NCBI GenBank assembly: GCA_029962745.1
Contig: JAPZVO010000101.1
Span: 30,580-94,579, forward strand
Source: Echinometra lucunter
Lineage: Eukaryota > Echinodermata > Echinoidea > Camarodonta > Echinometridae
Direction: 5' to 3'
DNA length: 64,000 nt
Translations under genes and position numbers: made by a program
Shown here: positions 1 through 10,930 of the stretch, in pieces
How the letters are laid out: each line of letters begins with the position of its first letter
Position numbering within the stretch: the stretch's first letter is position 1
Notes under the pieces: model-generated
Seen by the model: the letters and a program-made list of their open reading frames with translations, nothing else
Told to the model about the DNA's origin: nothing
The model's database searches: none

Positions 1-228
1 CACTGTTAAACCTGGCCAATAAATTCTTTCAATTTTACACTTTTACTCCTATCATTTCATATTATTCCTTTCTTTCATTGTTTTGTATTCCTCTCTTATC
101 AATTTCCCACAGTTCATCTTTGTACTCGTTCCATTCTTCCTCGCTTCCATTCTCTCACACTTCCTTCCTTGCAGTCTTACACTTTCTTTAAAGTTCAGTT
201 TATCTACCTAGTATTCTTTCTTTTTTGT
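1..228. other. Pyrimidine-rich stretch, no gene seen
   Basis: C/T-rich on the plus strand with many TTCC and CTTT words. I see no reading frame, splice pattern or repeat border here. It resembles in style the pyrimidine-rich spacer at 10.09-10.33 kb inside the Jockey-like LINE, but I cannot show homology by eye. Confidence 0.5.
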
Positions 229-420
229 TTATTTATTTATTTATTCATTCAGTATTTATTATACAGGGTAGCCCCATCAGTAGTCAAGTACTGTTATACA
301 TGGGGGCCCTGTAAAACATAAAACAACACAACAAAGAATACATACAATAAAACAAGTTAAACAAGATGGAAATTCAGGAAAATAAACTAACAAAATAAAA
401 TCACTATTACATTGTACTTT
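229..420 (-). repeat. TTTA repeats with possible LINE 3' tail (minus strand)
   Basis: A short (TTTA)n run is followed by an ACAGGGTAGCCCCAT-type segment and then A-rich sequence. This layout is what the 3' end of a minus-strand LINE tends to look like, as with the (ATTCA)n tail of the LINE ending at 34.22 kb. No coding remnant is attached, so this is a weak inference. Confidence 0.25.
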
Positions 421-427
421 CCTTGAT

Positions 428-560
428 ATGTCTATGATAAGAGAGGGAAGAGAGGGGAGGATATAGAAAAAGAGGAAGAAATAAAAGGGAGAAAAGAAAA
501 GGAAGGACAGGGAGAGAGAAACAGAAAAAGAGAGAGAGAAGAGAGAGATCAGATTGTGAA
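428..560 (+). repeat. Polypurine (GA-rich) tract
   Basis: About 130 bases are almost entirely A and G on the plus strand, with GAGAGA and AAGAGG words. This is a low-complexity tract that could adopt triplex structure. The 61-residue open frame starting at 570 looks like a by-product and is not called. Confidence 0.7.
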
Positions 561-978
561 AAAACTTGAGTGGAGAGAAGAGATATACCTATATCTTTCG
601 TATTGTCAATCCTAATTCTTGTCTTCTTATTTTTCTATCAGTTTAATGAAGAGCAACTTTCAACTTTTCTTTTTTTTATAGTAGATTTTCCCCTCAAACC
701 CGCCTTAAAGACAACAATGAAGAAGGGTTGTAAAGAAATCGAGAATTTTCAATAAAATTCTCCCATCGTGTAGGCCGATTTGAAGACACCATTAGAAAAA
801 AAAATTGGCTCAGCGAGCCGCGACCCGAGTGTTTTCCAGCGTGCCGCGCCGCGACGTGACCCGAGTGTTTAGTATAAGCCTAAATTCTGGCCGTGCACTG
901 CTGCAGATTCATATTGTTTCATAAGGGAAATAATTTCCAACCAAATGTATATTAATACAATTTCATGTCAAATTGCAG

Positions 979-1091
979 TCTCATTCCAGAGGATGCATGG
1001 TGACGAGGCATCATTATCACAGTCACCTGTTTTTGCCGAGTTATCAAAGAGGTTTCTGAAGCTATCAAAAGAAGGAAAAGGGCATTTATGA
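979..1091 (+). CDS. Candidate terminal exon, unknown protein
   Basis: A good splice acceptor (pyrimidine-containing AAATTGCAG) ends at 978. From 979 an open frame of 37 codons, entered in phase 2, runs to TGA at 1089-1091. The peptide is mixed and hydrophilic (it contains RMHGDEASLSQ and ELSKRFLKLSKEGKG), which is protein-like rather than low complexity. I do not recognise it. There is no matching upstream donor or exon in the window that I can link to it. It may equally be a chance open frame. RNA-seq junction reads would decide. Confidence 0.25.
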
Positions 1092-1149
1092 GTTTTCCAA
1101 CTGCGATGTCTGGTTGAAAATTCTAAATTTTACAGAAATGTGTTCCTGT

Positions 1150-1425
1150 GCATGGCTGTATGCAGCGGGGGGAGAGGGGTAGGGGGAGGGAGGCATTCCG
1201 GCCCCTGAAATTTTGAATATTTGGGGGTTTTTTACTGAAAATTTTCACAAGATCCACAAAAAGTGTGCACCAAATCTTTCAATTACACTTATAAAAATGC
1301 AAAAGTGTTCTCATGACCAGCTTGGTCGCTTCGTTCCCTCGCTTTTGAGCTTCTTCGAAAATTTTTATGCATCCCCCCCCCCCTCCCCCAGGAAAAAATG
1401 TCTGTGTACGGCCCTGTTTCTGTGG
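1150..1425. repeat. G-run/C-run bounded repeat (family copy)
   Basis: It starts with a GGGGGGAGAGGGG segment and ends with a C12 run before a GTACGG word. The interior contains CGCTTCGTTCCCTCGC. The same three ingredients recur at 6.1-6.3, 15.8-16.0 and 43.8-44.0 kb, so I read it as one diverged short interspersed family. Open frames across it are by-products. Confidence 0.4.
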
Positions 1426-1922
1426 TGTATGATTGTGCATGTGCAAATGTGTTCTTTTTGGAAGTGTCTTGAAATGTTGATGTGGTCAAGCTTTTATAAG
1501 CTGCTTGTTGAAATGGATGAGTTTGGTGACTTACTGGAACAGATCAAGTACAGAATATTTTTTTGAAACAGAGACATTAAAATTCTCATTTTCTAATTTC
1601 TAGGCAATGACAGCTATTTGAAAACTTTAATACTGCCCAACAAGAAATTATCACGAAATGCAAATACACAAAGGTAAAAGATCCCATTCTCAAGTGAAAT
1701 ATCAAATTAGAGGTGGCGCAAGGGTTTTTTTTTAATGGGGGGGGGGGGGGGTCGTTCATAGGGAATAAATTGACATTTCAAATGGAAGAAATAATTACAG
1801 TTACTTGACCCAACCCTCTCTTTCACAAACTACTCTTCTTTCTCTTTTATTTTCTTCTCTCTTTTTTTTTTCTTTGGCACTTGAAAAATCAAAAGTTAAG
1901 CTGTGACCCTCTGCCCCCAGTG
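1426..1922. other. No gene seen; poly-T and poly-G runs
   Basis: AT-rich sequence with a T/G homopolymer junction near 1723-1751 and a CT-rich stretch near 1820-1875. No splice-bounded frame or recognised element. Confidence 0.5.
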
Positions 1923-1924
1923 CG

Positions 1925-2095
1925 GTAGCGTACGTACGATCGACCGTACGCACGCTGATCGATGATCGCGAATTATGTGCTCCTAGATAGGCTAGGCGCA
2001 GACTAGGAGCGCCTAGGCTAGCGCATAGCTAGCCTAGCCTAGCCTAGGCCCTATAGTTAGATCTATATAGATCTAGATCGGTACGCGGTCTAAGT
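1925..2095. repeat. CTAG/CGTACG-rich palindromic stretch
   Basis: The segment is unusually dense in self-complementary words: CGTACG, GATCGATGATCG, CTAGGCTAG, a run of AGCCT repeats, and TAGATCTATATAGATCTA. CTAG is normally uncommon, so the density is striking. No coding or tRNA-like signal is visible. Confidence 0.55.
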
Positions 2096-2649
2096 ATCGA
2101 AAGGCCAGGCCAGGGCTTCACTCGCTGTAAAGTGTTGCTATATTTCTCGTCTTTGAGCAGAATTCGTCAAAATGAACATCGGGATTCTGTTTTGGCACAA
2201 TTTAAAGGTAATTCTGATTTTTATTTTTTAATTAATGCCCCTGACCATACGAACGAAACTCGAAAACTAATCTAAGCCGTTTTCGAAATTCGAGTGGTCA
2301 TCCCACGGCCTACTGGGGCGGAACAGTTGGTGGTGGTCCTCCTCCTGTTTTTTCACAATTATTGAAGTAGCATGAATATTGCTTTTTAGCATTTATGCCA
2401 CCCTATTCCACAGCTCTTTCATCTACTGTAACGACCACTTTTCCAAATTTTGCCTCGGAGTTCCCCTGGCACTGTACGTCCTCCCAATCTCATGCTTTGT
2501 TTTTTGCAAAATTTGTATTAATATCTGTCTTCGTGCAAAGTAGGATTTCCCTTCTATTGCTGATCAACTGCGAAAGTTCATTTCGCTCGCATAACTGCCA
2601 ATTTTTCCCCTTTCTCTTCCTGTACCCTGCTGACTGTTGCCAGCCTTCT

Positions 2650-2735
2650 CCGCCATCTTGACAGTAGCAGACAGCTATGTCACGTCAAGATGACAGTAGC
2701 ATACAGCTACTGCTCTACTGCGCATGCTCAGTCCA
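2650..2735. repeat. Short direct and inverted repeats around TGACAGTAGCA
   Basis: Two close copies of a TGACAGTAGCA(G/T)ACAGCTA word lie about 30 bases apart. ATCTTGAC and GTCAAGAT form an inverted pair. CCGCCATCTTG is a YY1-like word on the minus strand, also seen in the ends of the 4.5-kb element at 41-45.5 kb. Confidence 0.4.
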
Positions 2736-2920
2736 TGGTTTAAACCAGGTTTAAACCATGGGTCAAATTTAGTACGGTGCTTAGACCATGGCCAGGTTAA
2801 ACCATGGACTAAATAGCACATCGTTGGTGAAATAGAAATGGATTTAAACCATGGGGAGGTTTAAACTATGGACTAAAAAAAACATGTGGGGCTTTAAACC
2901 TGGTACTAAATTAAACCTCT
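2730..2920. repeat. Clustered TTTAAACCATGG repeats
   Basis: At least six forms of (G)TTTAAACCATGG or its complement occur within about 190 bases, in both orientations. They make a foldback-prone cluster. It is probably the core of a small non-autonomous element, but I could not find matching termini or a target duplication. Confidence 0.5.
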
Positions 2921-2944
2921 TTTGTGAATTCCAGCCAGAAAATG

Positions 2945-3445
2945 TACATTCGGTCACCTCACTTGCCGGACTTTTAAAAAATTCATTTATTATTTGTTTG
3001 TTTTTTGTTTTTGTTTATGTTTTAGTTTTGCTTTCCGAAACCATCCTGAATCTAAATATCATATGAGCCAGAGCAGCGAGTAAGGAAAAATATACACTTT
3101 TTGTAGGTAAAAGGGCTGATTCGTCATCAAAGTACACTATGGCCCCATAAGATATCTAAAAAACGGTCACGTCGCTTGCCCAATTCGATTGCTTTCCCAA
3201 CCATCATGTATCGAAATATTATACGAACGAGCGCAGCGAGCGAGAAAAATCCACCTCTTTTGCATGGTCGTCATCAAAATACGATACAGTCCTGTCTAAG
3301 GTATCTAAATACATATTCGATCAGCTATCTGCAAAATATGAAGTTATTTAGGCGCCTAGCTTGCAGTCCTAAACCCTTTTGTTTCTACAAATCAGCGAAG
3401 CGAGCTATACCTACAAAAGCTATATTTTCTTTAGAACGTAGATTT
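2945..3445 (+). repeat. ~160-bp repeat family with GAGCGCAGCGAGCGAG core (2-3 units)
   Basis: Units begin with GGTCACCTCACTTGCC-like words at 2952 and 3165, with a degenerate one near 3317. In order each has a TTGCTTTCC(G/C)AACCAT word, a CGAGCGCAGCGAGCGAG core, an AAAAATxxAC segment, and TCGTCATCAAA...ATAAGATATCT. The same order recurs at 27.76-28.40 kb, so this is a dispersed, partly tandem family. The first unit is lengthened by a T-rich insert. Confidence 0.6.
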
Positions 3446-4336
3446 GTCACTGAAATATAGATGACTTTTATAATGTACATCTTCCTGCATGCAGAATTCC
3501 ATGATATTCTCTGCTGGAATAAGAGTGCTTGCTGCGAAAACATTTTGTTTATTTCTAGATTTGTGAGCGAGAAAAAAGACTTACTACAGAGCTAAGAGCA
3601 CAAAGCCCAGCGCAATGGGCGCGGAGTATAATCATCAGTGCTTCATATTTCAGTCTGCTGGTGCATAAAGATAATTATGATATGAAGAAGAATGAAGATG
3701 GGATGGGAAAATAACTTATTCTGAAGGGTGCTGCTGTGTTATCCCTCATAAAATTTAGGGGGTGCTGCAGCACCCCCAGCACCCCCGGCTCCAAGGGGCC
3801 TGTGTACGAGACGCCGGACGAGACGTTTACGTTATATTCTCGCTCAGTATTAGGATTGGTGTAACCTTGGACAGTGTTTGTCATAAAGCTCTGTTATATT
3901 CACCTTCAAGTCTGTACGCTTAGTCGGGCTGTTCTGTGTTACAGCTCTTGCAGGATCAGCAGCGGCGGCAATCTTAAATCTGACAGAAGACTTGCCCAAC
4001 CTGGTTTGCACACCTGGCACTTATTAAGAGAAAAATGAAGCAAAATAGATAGAAATATGGAAATTAGCTCACATTAACACACCTTTCTTAACAGCTCTAA
4101 TTATTCTATGAGAATATGTATGTTTGTTCTAATAGTGCATGTATAGAACGTTTTGAATTTCAATTAAAGATAGACGAGTGAGAACGGCATGTCTTCAAAA
4201 GCTGTGACACTGAACTGTATAATCACACAAACATAACAAACGCTAGTCCTTTTCTCCGTTTACTTAAATGTAAAGCTTTCATATCTAACCAACACTTTCT
4301 AAATTTCAAAGGGGACTAATTTTTCTTCCATCGAGA
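3446..4336. other. No gene or recognised element
   Basis: AT-rich intron-like or intergenic sequence. A short CAGCACCCCCAGCACCCCC segment lies near 3765-3785. Nothing else is supportable. Confidence 0.5.
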
Positions 4337-4342
4337 GGCATA

Positions 4343-4492
4343 TGTTGCGGCACAAATTGTCGCCGCTGCACAAATTGTCGCCGCTGCACAAATTGTCGCC
4401 GGCGTCAATCTGTGCAGAATTTTTCAAAAACACACTGCACAGATTGTCACCGCTTACACAAAATGTCGCCGGCGTCAATCTTACCGCTTGTG
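4343..4492 (+). repeat. Left TIR with 18-bp tandem units
   Basis: Three GCACAAATTGTCGCC words sit at 18-base spacing, followed by GGCGTCAATCTGTGCAGAAT and a second block with GCACAGATTGTCACC. The complement of 6495-6634 reads the same blocks in the same order. Confidence 0.7.
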
Positions 4493-5090
4493 CATTGTCC
4501 CGTTTTTCTCCCAGTTGGCGACAATTTGTGCAAGGAAATAAAGACCTAACTGCACTGATTGTCGCCAGTTTCGATGTTTCAAATTTGATATGATCAAGGA
4601 TTTGACCACGATCTGTGGGGGGGGGGGGGGGGGATTAATGTGTTTTAAGGAAGGAAATGACCACGAGCAGTGGTGTGCATGCCAAAGTGTTTGGGTAGAG
4701 GGAGAGGGGAGGGGGAGGCATCTCGGGACGAGTTTGGGGGCACTCGACCCCAAAAGTGGTAGGTATGTGCCGCGGGCGAGACACAAAACGGGGGCTTTGG
4801 AACGGGCTTATTGTGAAAAGAAGGGCCTTCGGAACGGGCTTCGGAACGAAAAATGTTTGTGAAAACGGGGGTCATTGGAACGGTTCGCTTGCTTGTGAGT
4901 GCTTATGTATCCCTCTGTAACGGGCATGTGTGCATGCAGCTAGCCGGGCGGCACGGGCGCCGTGTGCGCTCGCGCAGAGGCGATGGTCTGACAGCGCTGG
5001 CTGGCCTACGTGCGGAACGGTGCGGGCCGCTTTTCACCAAAAATGAAGCTCATTAAACGGAGCGATGCGGCTGGAACGGCGAAACGAAAA

Positions 5091-5185
5091 ACATGCTATG
5101 CTTTGGAACAGATTTCTTTCTTCTTTTTTTCTCGATAAGAAGAAAATGCTATGCTTTGGAATGGTTTTCTTTGTTCTTTTTCTGG
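5091..5185 (+). repeat. Short direct repeat around ATGCTATGCTTTGGAA
   Basis: ATGCTATGCTTTGGAA occurs at about 5093 and 5148, each followed by a similar TTTCTTT-rich segment, giving a period near 55 bases. It lies inside the 2.3-kb TIR element. No coding role is apparent. Confidence 0.55.
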
Positions 5186-6494
5186 TTTGGTCAGCGTTTT
5201 GGAGGAGAGGTGCGCGGGGGTCGGTCGGGGGGGGGGGGGGTGCACTCATTTGCATTGTTTGATGGATTTCTCTCGGTTCTGCGGGTTTGCTGCACCGATG
5301 TCATCATGTGCGGGCGGCTCTCCATACACTTTGTGCATGGGGTTTCACATTTTCTCAATTTTCTTGGATGTTGCACGTTTTTTTGGTCCCCATGGTCGAC
5401 TTGTGTTCCAAAGAATTGTTTTCTGCTTTAACATGCTTCTGCTGTGGGGATGGGAGGATGTTCGAATTCCGGGAGAGTTGGGGTGTGGGTTTTTGTGTAT
5501 GGAGTGGTGGGGTGGTGTCGTCGGTGTTGCCGATTTCCGGGGCCGTGAGTGATTTGCCGGGGGTGGGGGGGGGGGGGCGGGGTGTGGATGGGTGCAGTTT
5601 CCTTTTCCTTTTTATGACCTATTCAGCTCATTTTTTTTTTTTTTTGAGTGCTGTTCAGATTCGTCTGCTTTTGCTGGAGCAGTAAGGTCTCTCGGGTGAA
5701 CTTTCCCTTTTAGGGTCCACTCAGGAGGTTTTGCTGTTTTGATGAGGGGGGGGGGGGCCTATATAAATAATGTTTAAATGCTCTTGCTATTCTTTATACA
5801 TTTTGAGGCTTATTTTATAAAGTACATGATTGAATTGTCATCACAGGTATTATTCTGATACTATAATGGTTGTGTGTTTTAATGTGAAATAACGTACACA
5901 ATGATGTAAAACATGCGTTATTCAGCCTTTGGCTGCAAGGCATTTTTTTTTAAATCAAGAACATTACTGAATTGAAAAGAAAAAAAAAAAGGAATTGTCC
6001 GGTATAGGCCTAGTCCATTAGGCCTACAGCATTTGCAGTGAAGCTGCACTGGTCAATTGCCAAATTTCATGGGTAAAATGCTTAAAACACTGCGTTTTTA
6101 CGGACTGAAAAATATCGCCAGTTGTTCGCTTCGCTCCCTCGCTTGTACCTACTTGAATGTAGAAACGTTTGGGCACTCGGGAGGGGGGATGCCGGGGGGG
6201 GGTGCAGCTTCATTGTTTCCCCAAGTTGGCGCCATAATAATGCCGATTTACGCCACAAGGCCTGTCTACCAATCTATAGGCCTATTTCACTTCTCCCCCC
6301 CCCCCCCCCCACCCCGATGAGCCACGGATTAGCTCTGTGGTTGTCCAGTAATCTTTTACTAATTATAAGGATTCTGACAAAGTTCGCAATCATTAGATTT
6401 AACAGGGATGACTGGAATCGATCAAGATCAAGACCGGTCTCAAAACCTACACTGAGAATGCTTCCCCTTAATCACTGGATTCGTTTTTATATAT

Positions 6495-6634
6495 GGCGAC
6501 AATCTGTGCTGCCAGCACTGTGCACCGATTGACGCCGCTGACAATTTGTGTAAGCGGCGACAATCTGTGCGGTGTTTTTTTTTTTTTTTTTAATTCTGCA
6601 CAGATTGACGCCGGCGACAATTTGTGCCGCAACA
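6495..6634 (-). repeat. Right TIR (inverted copy of the left arm)
   Basis: Read on the minus strand, it repeats the left arm from TGTTGCGGCACAAATTGTCG onward. A long A run (T18 on the plus strand) sits where the left arm has TTTTTCAAAAAC. It has one terminal unit where the left arm has three. Confidence 0.7.
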
Positions 6635-6640
6635 GGCATA

Positions 6641-7901
6641 CTGTTGCCTTATATTGCCAATCCCCATCAGGCACAATTGGAATCATAAAACCTCTTGCCC
6701 TTGGGACCATAAAATCGGAGTCGTGGGCCTTCTGACGATGTTCTTGGTCTGTTGGATGTCTCACTTTATGATTAACTAGAGTTCTCTTGACCTAGGAAAT
6801 TGTGAAAAAACACAAAGGCCAACTGACATTGGTATACTTTGTACACTCATAAGTATTTCGAAATCAATGTCATAAAAACTAAATAAATTTCTGAGAGGTA
6901 ACTCACGGCATCCTCGTTGGTCACTCGTGCTGGCTTGTGCAGCTGAAGCAGCTGATTGACCCCCTTTCTTACTCAGGATTTTCTTCCGAAACTGTTCAGA
7001 TAAAAGAGAGAGGTAATGTCTATACATAAAGGTTGGTTACAATTGGCCGTGCACTTTTCTACTGCAAGGAAAATTTCAGTACACATCTCAACCAAAATTC
7101 CCTGCGAGACATAACCATACTCAGAACTATCCTTGCCCCCTTCGACAGGAATTCAAACTCCGTCTTCTTTTACCGCAGAGGTTGAAGCCGCAATTAAGAA
7201 ATTGTAAAATAAGAAAGCAACAGAATTCGATATTCGATAATATATCCTGAATATACAGTGTGTCCAACAAAACAAAACAAAACAAAAAATGTACAGTTGG
7301 AAATTTTCTTGCCTATTCAGCATTTCATAGTACTTTCAGGAAATTGTCTTACCTGTTTATAGCTCAAACACTCTTCTATCAAATCCCACCAAAAATTCAA
7401 AAGAATTTACGCTTGAGCGAGCGAAAGTAACTTTTGTGAAAGGATGCACAATCCAACAATGGGTACTTGTGCTGGGTGCTATCAGTGAGGCGGACAATAA
7501 ATTCTAAAAAAATCCCGGGTCAAAGTGATGACTATTTTCCCCGAGTCCAAATTTTTGACCCTTTTCGTGTAAAATCTGACACGGCACTTGATCGTTTCTG
7601 CATTTTTTGCCTGCCTCATTCCTATTTTGGCCCCTTTCTGGGTCACAGGAACTTTGGAATTTATATATTCTCAAGAGGAAGGGCATTGACTGGATGAATC
7701 TTTGCCAAACACACAATTAAGCTTCCTGATTGGTCTGCTTTCTTTGGCGCGATATCGATATCTTAATTTTCGAGATCAATTGCAAGTGCGGATAGACGAT
7801 GCGACGGAACAATAGATGTTGCTTGAGCCTTGAAAATCGGAAATTAACTTGATATTTTAAGGTATGTATAGAAAATTGCAATAATTAAGTTATTTCAAGT
7901 G
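6641..7901. other. No gene seen
   Basis: AT-rich sequence without recognised repeats. A 45-base splice-bounded open stretch on the minus strand near 6.91-6.96 kb was considered and set aside because its acceptor has a poor pyrimidine tract. Confidence 0.45.
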
Positions 7902-8046
7902 ATCTGGGCCCCGTAACACAAAGCTTAGCAATTGATCGTACGACTAATCTTTGCGATTGATTGCATTGACCACCATGTGCAATCAATCGCAAAGATTTAG
8001 CCTATTGTACGATCAATCGCTAAGCTTTGTGTTACGGGGCCCAGAT
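7902..8046. repeat. 145-bp palindromic hairpin element (GGGCCCCGTAACACAAAG ends)
   Basis: The two arms are near-perfect complements: ATCTGGGCCCCGTAACACAA at the left reads back as TTGTGTTACGGGGCCCAGAT at the right. The match continues inward through AGCTTAGC(A/G)ATTGATCGTAC and AATCTTTGCGATTGATTGCA. There is only a short unpaired centre near 7970. This is a MITE-type hairpin lying immediately upstream of the Jockey-like LINE. No open frame. Confidence 0.8.
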
Positions 8047-8718
8047 GTCACTTTAATCCTATCTAGTGCTTTTGCTTTGGTTCTCTGAGGTGAAAAAGAT
8101 CGCACTCTGACAGGGAGAACTGACTTGATTTGACCATGAGGATCGCATGAGTCAGGTGCACGTTCAGGTTCAGCTCCAGCAGACACGTACGACTTGAATG
8201 AACAACTGAATAGAAGCAGACCTTTGAAAAGAAGAGCGGGGAAGCAAGTAAGACACGCCGGAGTCAGCCCAGAGAAAAATTGCGGAAAACTCGAACGAGC
8301 CACCCGCGCCACGTGGACCTCGAGAGGTTGACCGGGAAAGGCAATTGCTGAAAGGATCGAGACAAAATCCAAAAAGAAAACTTTACTGACGTTAGCAACG
8401 GGAATATCTTCCAGAGTCAGAGACGAACTGGCCGAGTATTATTTGCACCTGGCGGTAAGACCTGGCCAATTCGGCGTATTTCTATTTACACCTATCATTA
8501 TTTGCACATTAACAGTTTTCCTAAACACCTTAATAATTCTTTGCCTTTAAATGCTATGAATTATCGCGGAATCCTCGGGAGAGGAGGCATATGAAGAATT
8601 TGCCACGGCTATCTACAGCCAAAGCACAAATTCAGGTTCAGGACCACCGACACCACTCAGGAGGATAAAAACTGATAGTCACAGTGGTATAAGTCCTAGA
8701 AAAGGAAACAGGATAGAT

Positions 8719-10052
8719 ATGGCAAACGGAAACGAAACGGTAATGGAAGAAGATAACGGAGAAACAACGGATGACGAAGGGGTTTGGCAGACTTACGTAT
8801 CTAGAGGGAAAACGAGTACTCAGAGAGAAAGAAAGAGACAGAGAACAAGCAGTACTGTCGTAGAATCTCCTACAGAGAAAAACAAATCTGTTAAAGAAAT
8901 AGACTTAACTGTAATAGTAGAAGAAGTAGACAACAACATAGCACAAATCAACCCAGTGAGAATGGCCAAATTTCTACATCAAGAAGTAGGACAAATTCAA
9001 AAAGTAGAAAGGAGAAGAAAAAGTTCGAAAATAATATGTAGGCTAAAGATGCAAAACAGGTAGCGAAATTGAAAAATGTCACAGATTTTGCAGGAAAGGC
9101 AGTAAAGGTAACGCCATATAACCCAGACGGATACAAGAAAAAAAAAAAAACAGTAATAAGAGTAAACCCAGAAGTGAAAGAAGAATTGTTAGAATGGCTC
9201 AAAAAAGACAAAGTGGTAGGAGTGAAAAGGTTCCAAAAGAAAACCGATAGTGAAATGAAAAACACCAAGTCAGTTTTACTGACATTTGAAAGAAAAGAAA
9301 TACCAACAGAACTTTTATTTGCCTTTGAGAGGTACACGGTTTATTAATATCTGCCCCAAGTACCTCGCTGTCTTAAATGCCAAAGATTTGGCCATGTGGC
9401 TGATGGATGTCATTTCAAAGCGCGCTGTGTCCGCTGTGGAGGGGAGCATTCGTTTAATGAATGTCCTAACAAGGAAACACCTAAGTGCTGCCGATGTAAT
9501 CAAAATCACTCGGCAGTTTACCTCGGCTGCGCAACGTATAAAGACGCTGTAAAAATCCACGCTATGGAACAAAGTGAGAAAATCTTCTATGCAGCGGCAA
9601 CCAAAAAATTCCATGAATCAAAGAAACCCGTACCAGCGCAGGCCGCACAAGCTGACTTCAGAGAGTCAGAGAGAAATGGCGTACATTCGCAAAGAAATAC
9701 TAAACCAAAACCCCCAAACATTGAGACAGGACCGAAGCTCGTAAATGAACGAGCGAAGTCCGAACAGGGCAGAACCAGCACTCCTATTAATCACCAAATA
9801 TAAAAGACTCAGTCGGCTGTGTATAACCCGGCATCGCCGTCCACATCAGGCTTAAAAGACAAATTGGGACACGTACAAAAAAATGTGGAAATAACTGTAA
9901 GCAGTGTAGATTTTCTTGCTTTCATAGTATTTGTAATTAATAACATGGAGCATGAAACATCAAACTCAAATAGAATTAGACTGGTTGTGGAGGCAGCCCG
10001 TTACTGTCTGGGAGTACATTCCATACTCCCAGAAATGATACACGAGAGGTAA
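8719..10052 (+). pseudogene. LINE ORF1 (gag-like, CCHC zinc knuckles), broken
   Basis: ORF1 of Jockey-group LINEs binds the element's RNA and delivers it to chromatin. After an acidic/basic N-terminus there is an RRM-like region (LTVIVEEVDNNIAQINP onward). Three knuckles follow: CLKCQRFGHVADGC (CX2CX4HX4C), CVRCGGEHSFNEC (CX2CX3HX4C) and CCRCNQNHSAVYLGC (CX2CX3HX6C), a trio typical of this family. The C-terminal FLAFIVFVIN...LVVEAARYCLG segment also fits. It is broken by a one-base frameshift near 9042, a TAA at 9345-9347 just before the first knuckle, and a TAA near 9800. The start ATG at 8719 is the first in frame after an upstream stop near 8560. Lysine runs coded by A-runs are likely slip sites. 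Confidence 0.82.
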
Positions 10053-10407
10053 TAATGATGGAGCATAGGCGGGGGCATTTAACATCTTATAGCCCTCGCC
10101 CGAGCCCTCTGTGACTCTCTTACTTATGTTTATCTCTTGTTAACCTATCTTTTTCCTATTTCCATCCTATTTCCTTTGTCTCTTTCTCTTATACCTTATG
10201 TCCTTCATCTTCTACCAGCCCTTTTCTTTCTTAGTATCTGCTATTTTCATACTTTCACTCTAACCTTGTCACTCTTCCCTTTCCTTCATTCTCAATTTTC
10301 ACTCGTTCCCTCTTTTTCTATGATTATCTTTATCATCCATTTATGTCTTAGAACTTACATTTATCAGTCACCGTCCTGGTGTGTAAACATGAATTGTTAC
10401 ATCATAT
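10053..10407 (+). other. Pyrimidine-rich ORF1-ORF2 spacer of the LINE
   Basis: A strongly C/T-rich stretch (about 10.09-10.33 kb) separates the two LINE ORFs. Its frames give only serine/leucine/phenylalanine-rich low-complexity peptides. Confidence 0.55.
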
Positions 10408-10930
10408 GTGATCATTGGTAGAGTGTTTCAATGGAACGCACGATCTATGAACGCTCACGGTTTTGAATTTTACTACAGTATAGTCAAAAATGCTAGAGAA
10501 GAAGAAAAGCCAAGGAGTATATGCCTACAGGAAACGTGGTATGACGATTATAACGTCATCAGTTTTCCAGATTATACGTTAATAACAAAGAATAGGAAAA
10601 ACAGGAGAGGGGGCTTAGCTTTTTACATACACAAATCAATTATCTTTAAAGTAATAACAACACCAGAAGATCAAGAATACCAAATTACAGATGTATTTAT
10701 GAATAACCACATTTTCTCACTAGTCAACCTCTATAGCCCTTGCAAAAATCAAGCCACAGGTGCTTGATGAAATATTAGTATCCTACCAGGAGCAAGTGAT
10801 TATATGTGGGGATTTTAATTCACATAACCCAGTTTGGAGTAGCATGGACATAGACGCTAATGGGAGAATTGTGGAAGAATTTATGCATAAAGTCTGGGAT
10901 TACTTCGTTCAATTTTGGCAGGCACATATA
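10408..10930 (+). pseudogene. LINE ORF2 N-terminal endonuclease (EEP/APE type), truncated and frameshifted
   Basis: This is the endonuclease that nicks target DNA for target-primed reverse transcription. Motifs in order: FQWNARSMNAH (N of the active site), SICLQETWYDD (catalytic E), RRGGLAFYIHKS, FSLVNLYSP, and ICGDFNSHNPVW (catalytic D and N). The frame shifts near 10760 (frame 1 to frame 2), splitting it after LVNLYSPCK. The SDH motif that normally closes the domain is missing: after about residue 170 the sequence no longer resembles the family. There is no reverse transcriptase. The element cannot be autonomous. Confidence 0.82.

Larger units (their letters stand above)
4337..6640. mobile_element. 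2.3-kb TIR element, candidate 6-bp target duplication GGCATA
   Basis: The left end TGTTGCGGCACAAATTGTCG (from 4343) is mirrored at the right end (to 6634). Both are flanked by GGCATA (4337-4342 and 6635-6640), so the ends and duplication agree exactly. The terminal arms are about 150 bases and contain tandem 18-bp CACAAATTGTCGCCGCTG-type units; the left arm has two extra units. The interior is G-rich and carries no recognisable transposase. Its several 60-140-codon open frames are overlapping, glycine- or phenylalanine-rich and not convincing. The architecture recalls sea-urchin TU/foldback elements, whose arms also contain short tandem repeats. The superfamily is not determined. Confidence 0.72.

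Noticed and set aside
5093..5685. Overlapping 112-133-codon open frames in three frames
   Set aside because: They overlap each other in G/T-rich sequence inside the 2.3-kb TIR element and give Cys/Phe/Gly-rich peptides without domains.
6905..6955. 45-base open stretch on the minus strand ending in GTGAGT, considered as a second collagen-like exon
   Set aside because: The peptide is not Gly-X-Y and the acceptor (GGGGGTCAATCAG) lacks a pyrimidine tract.
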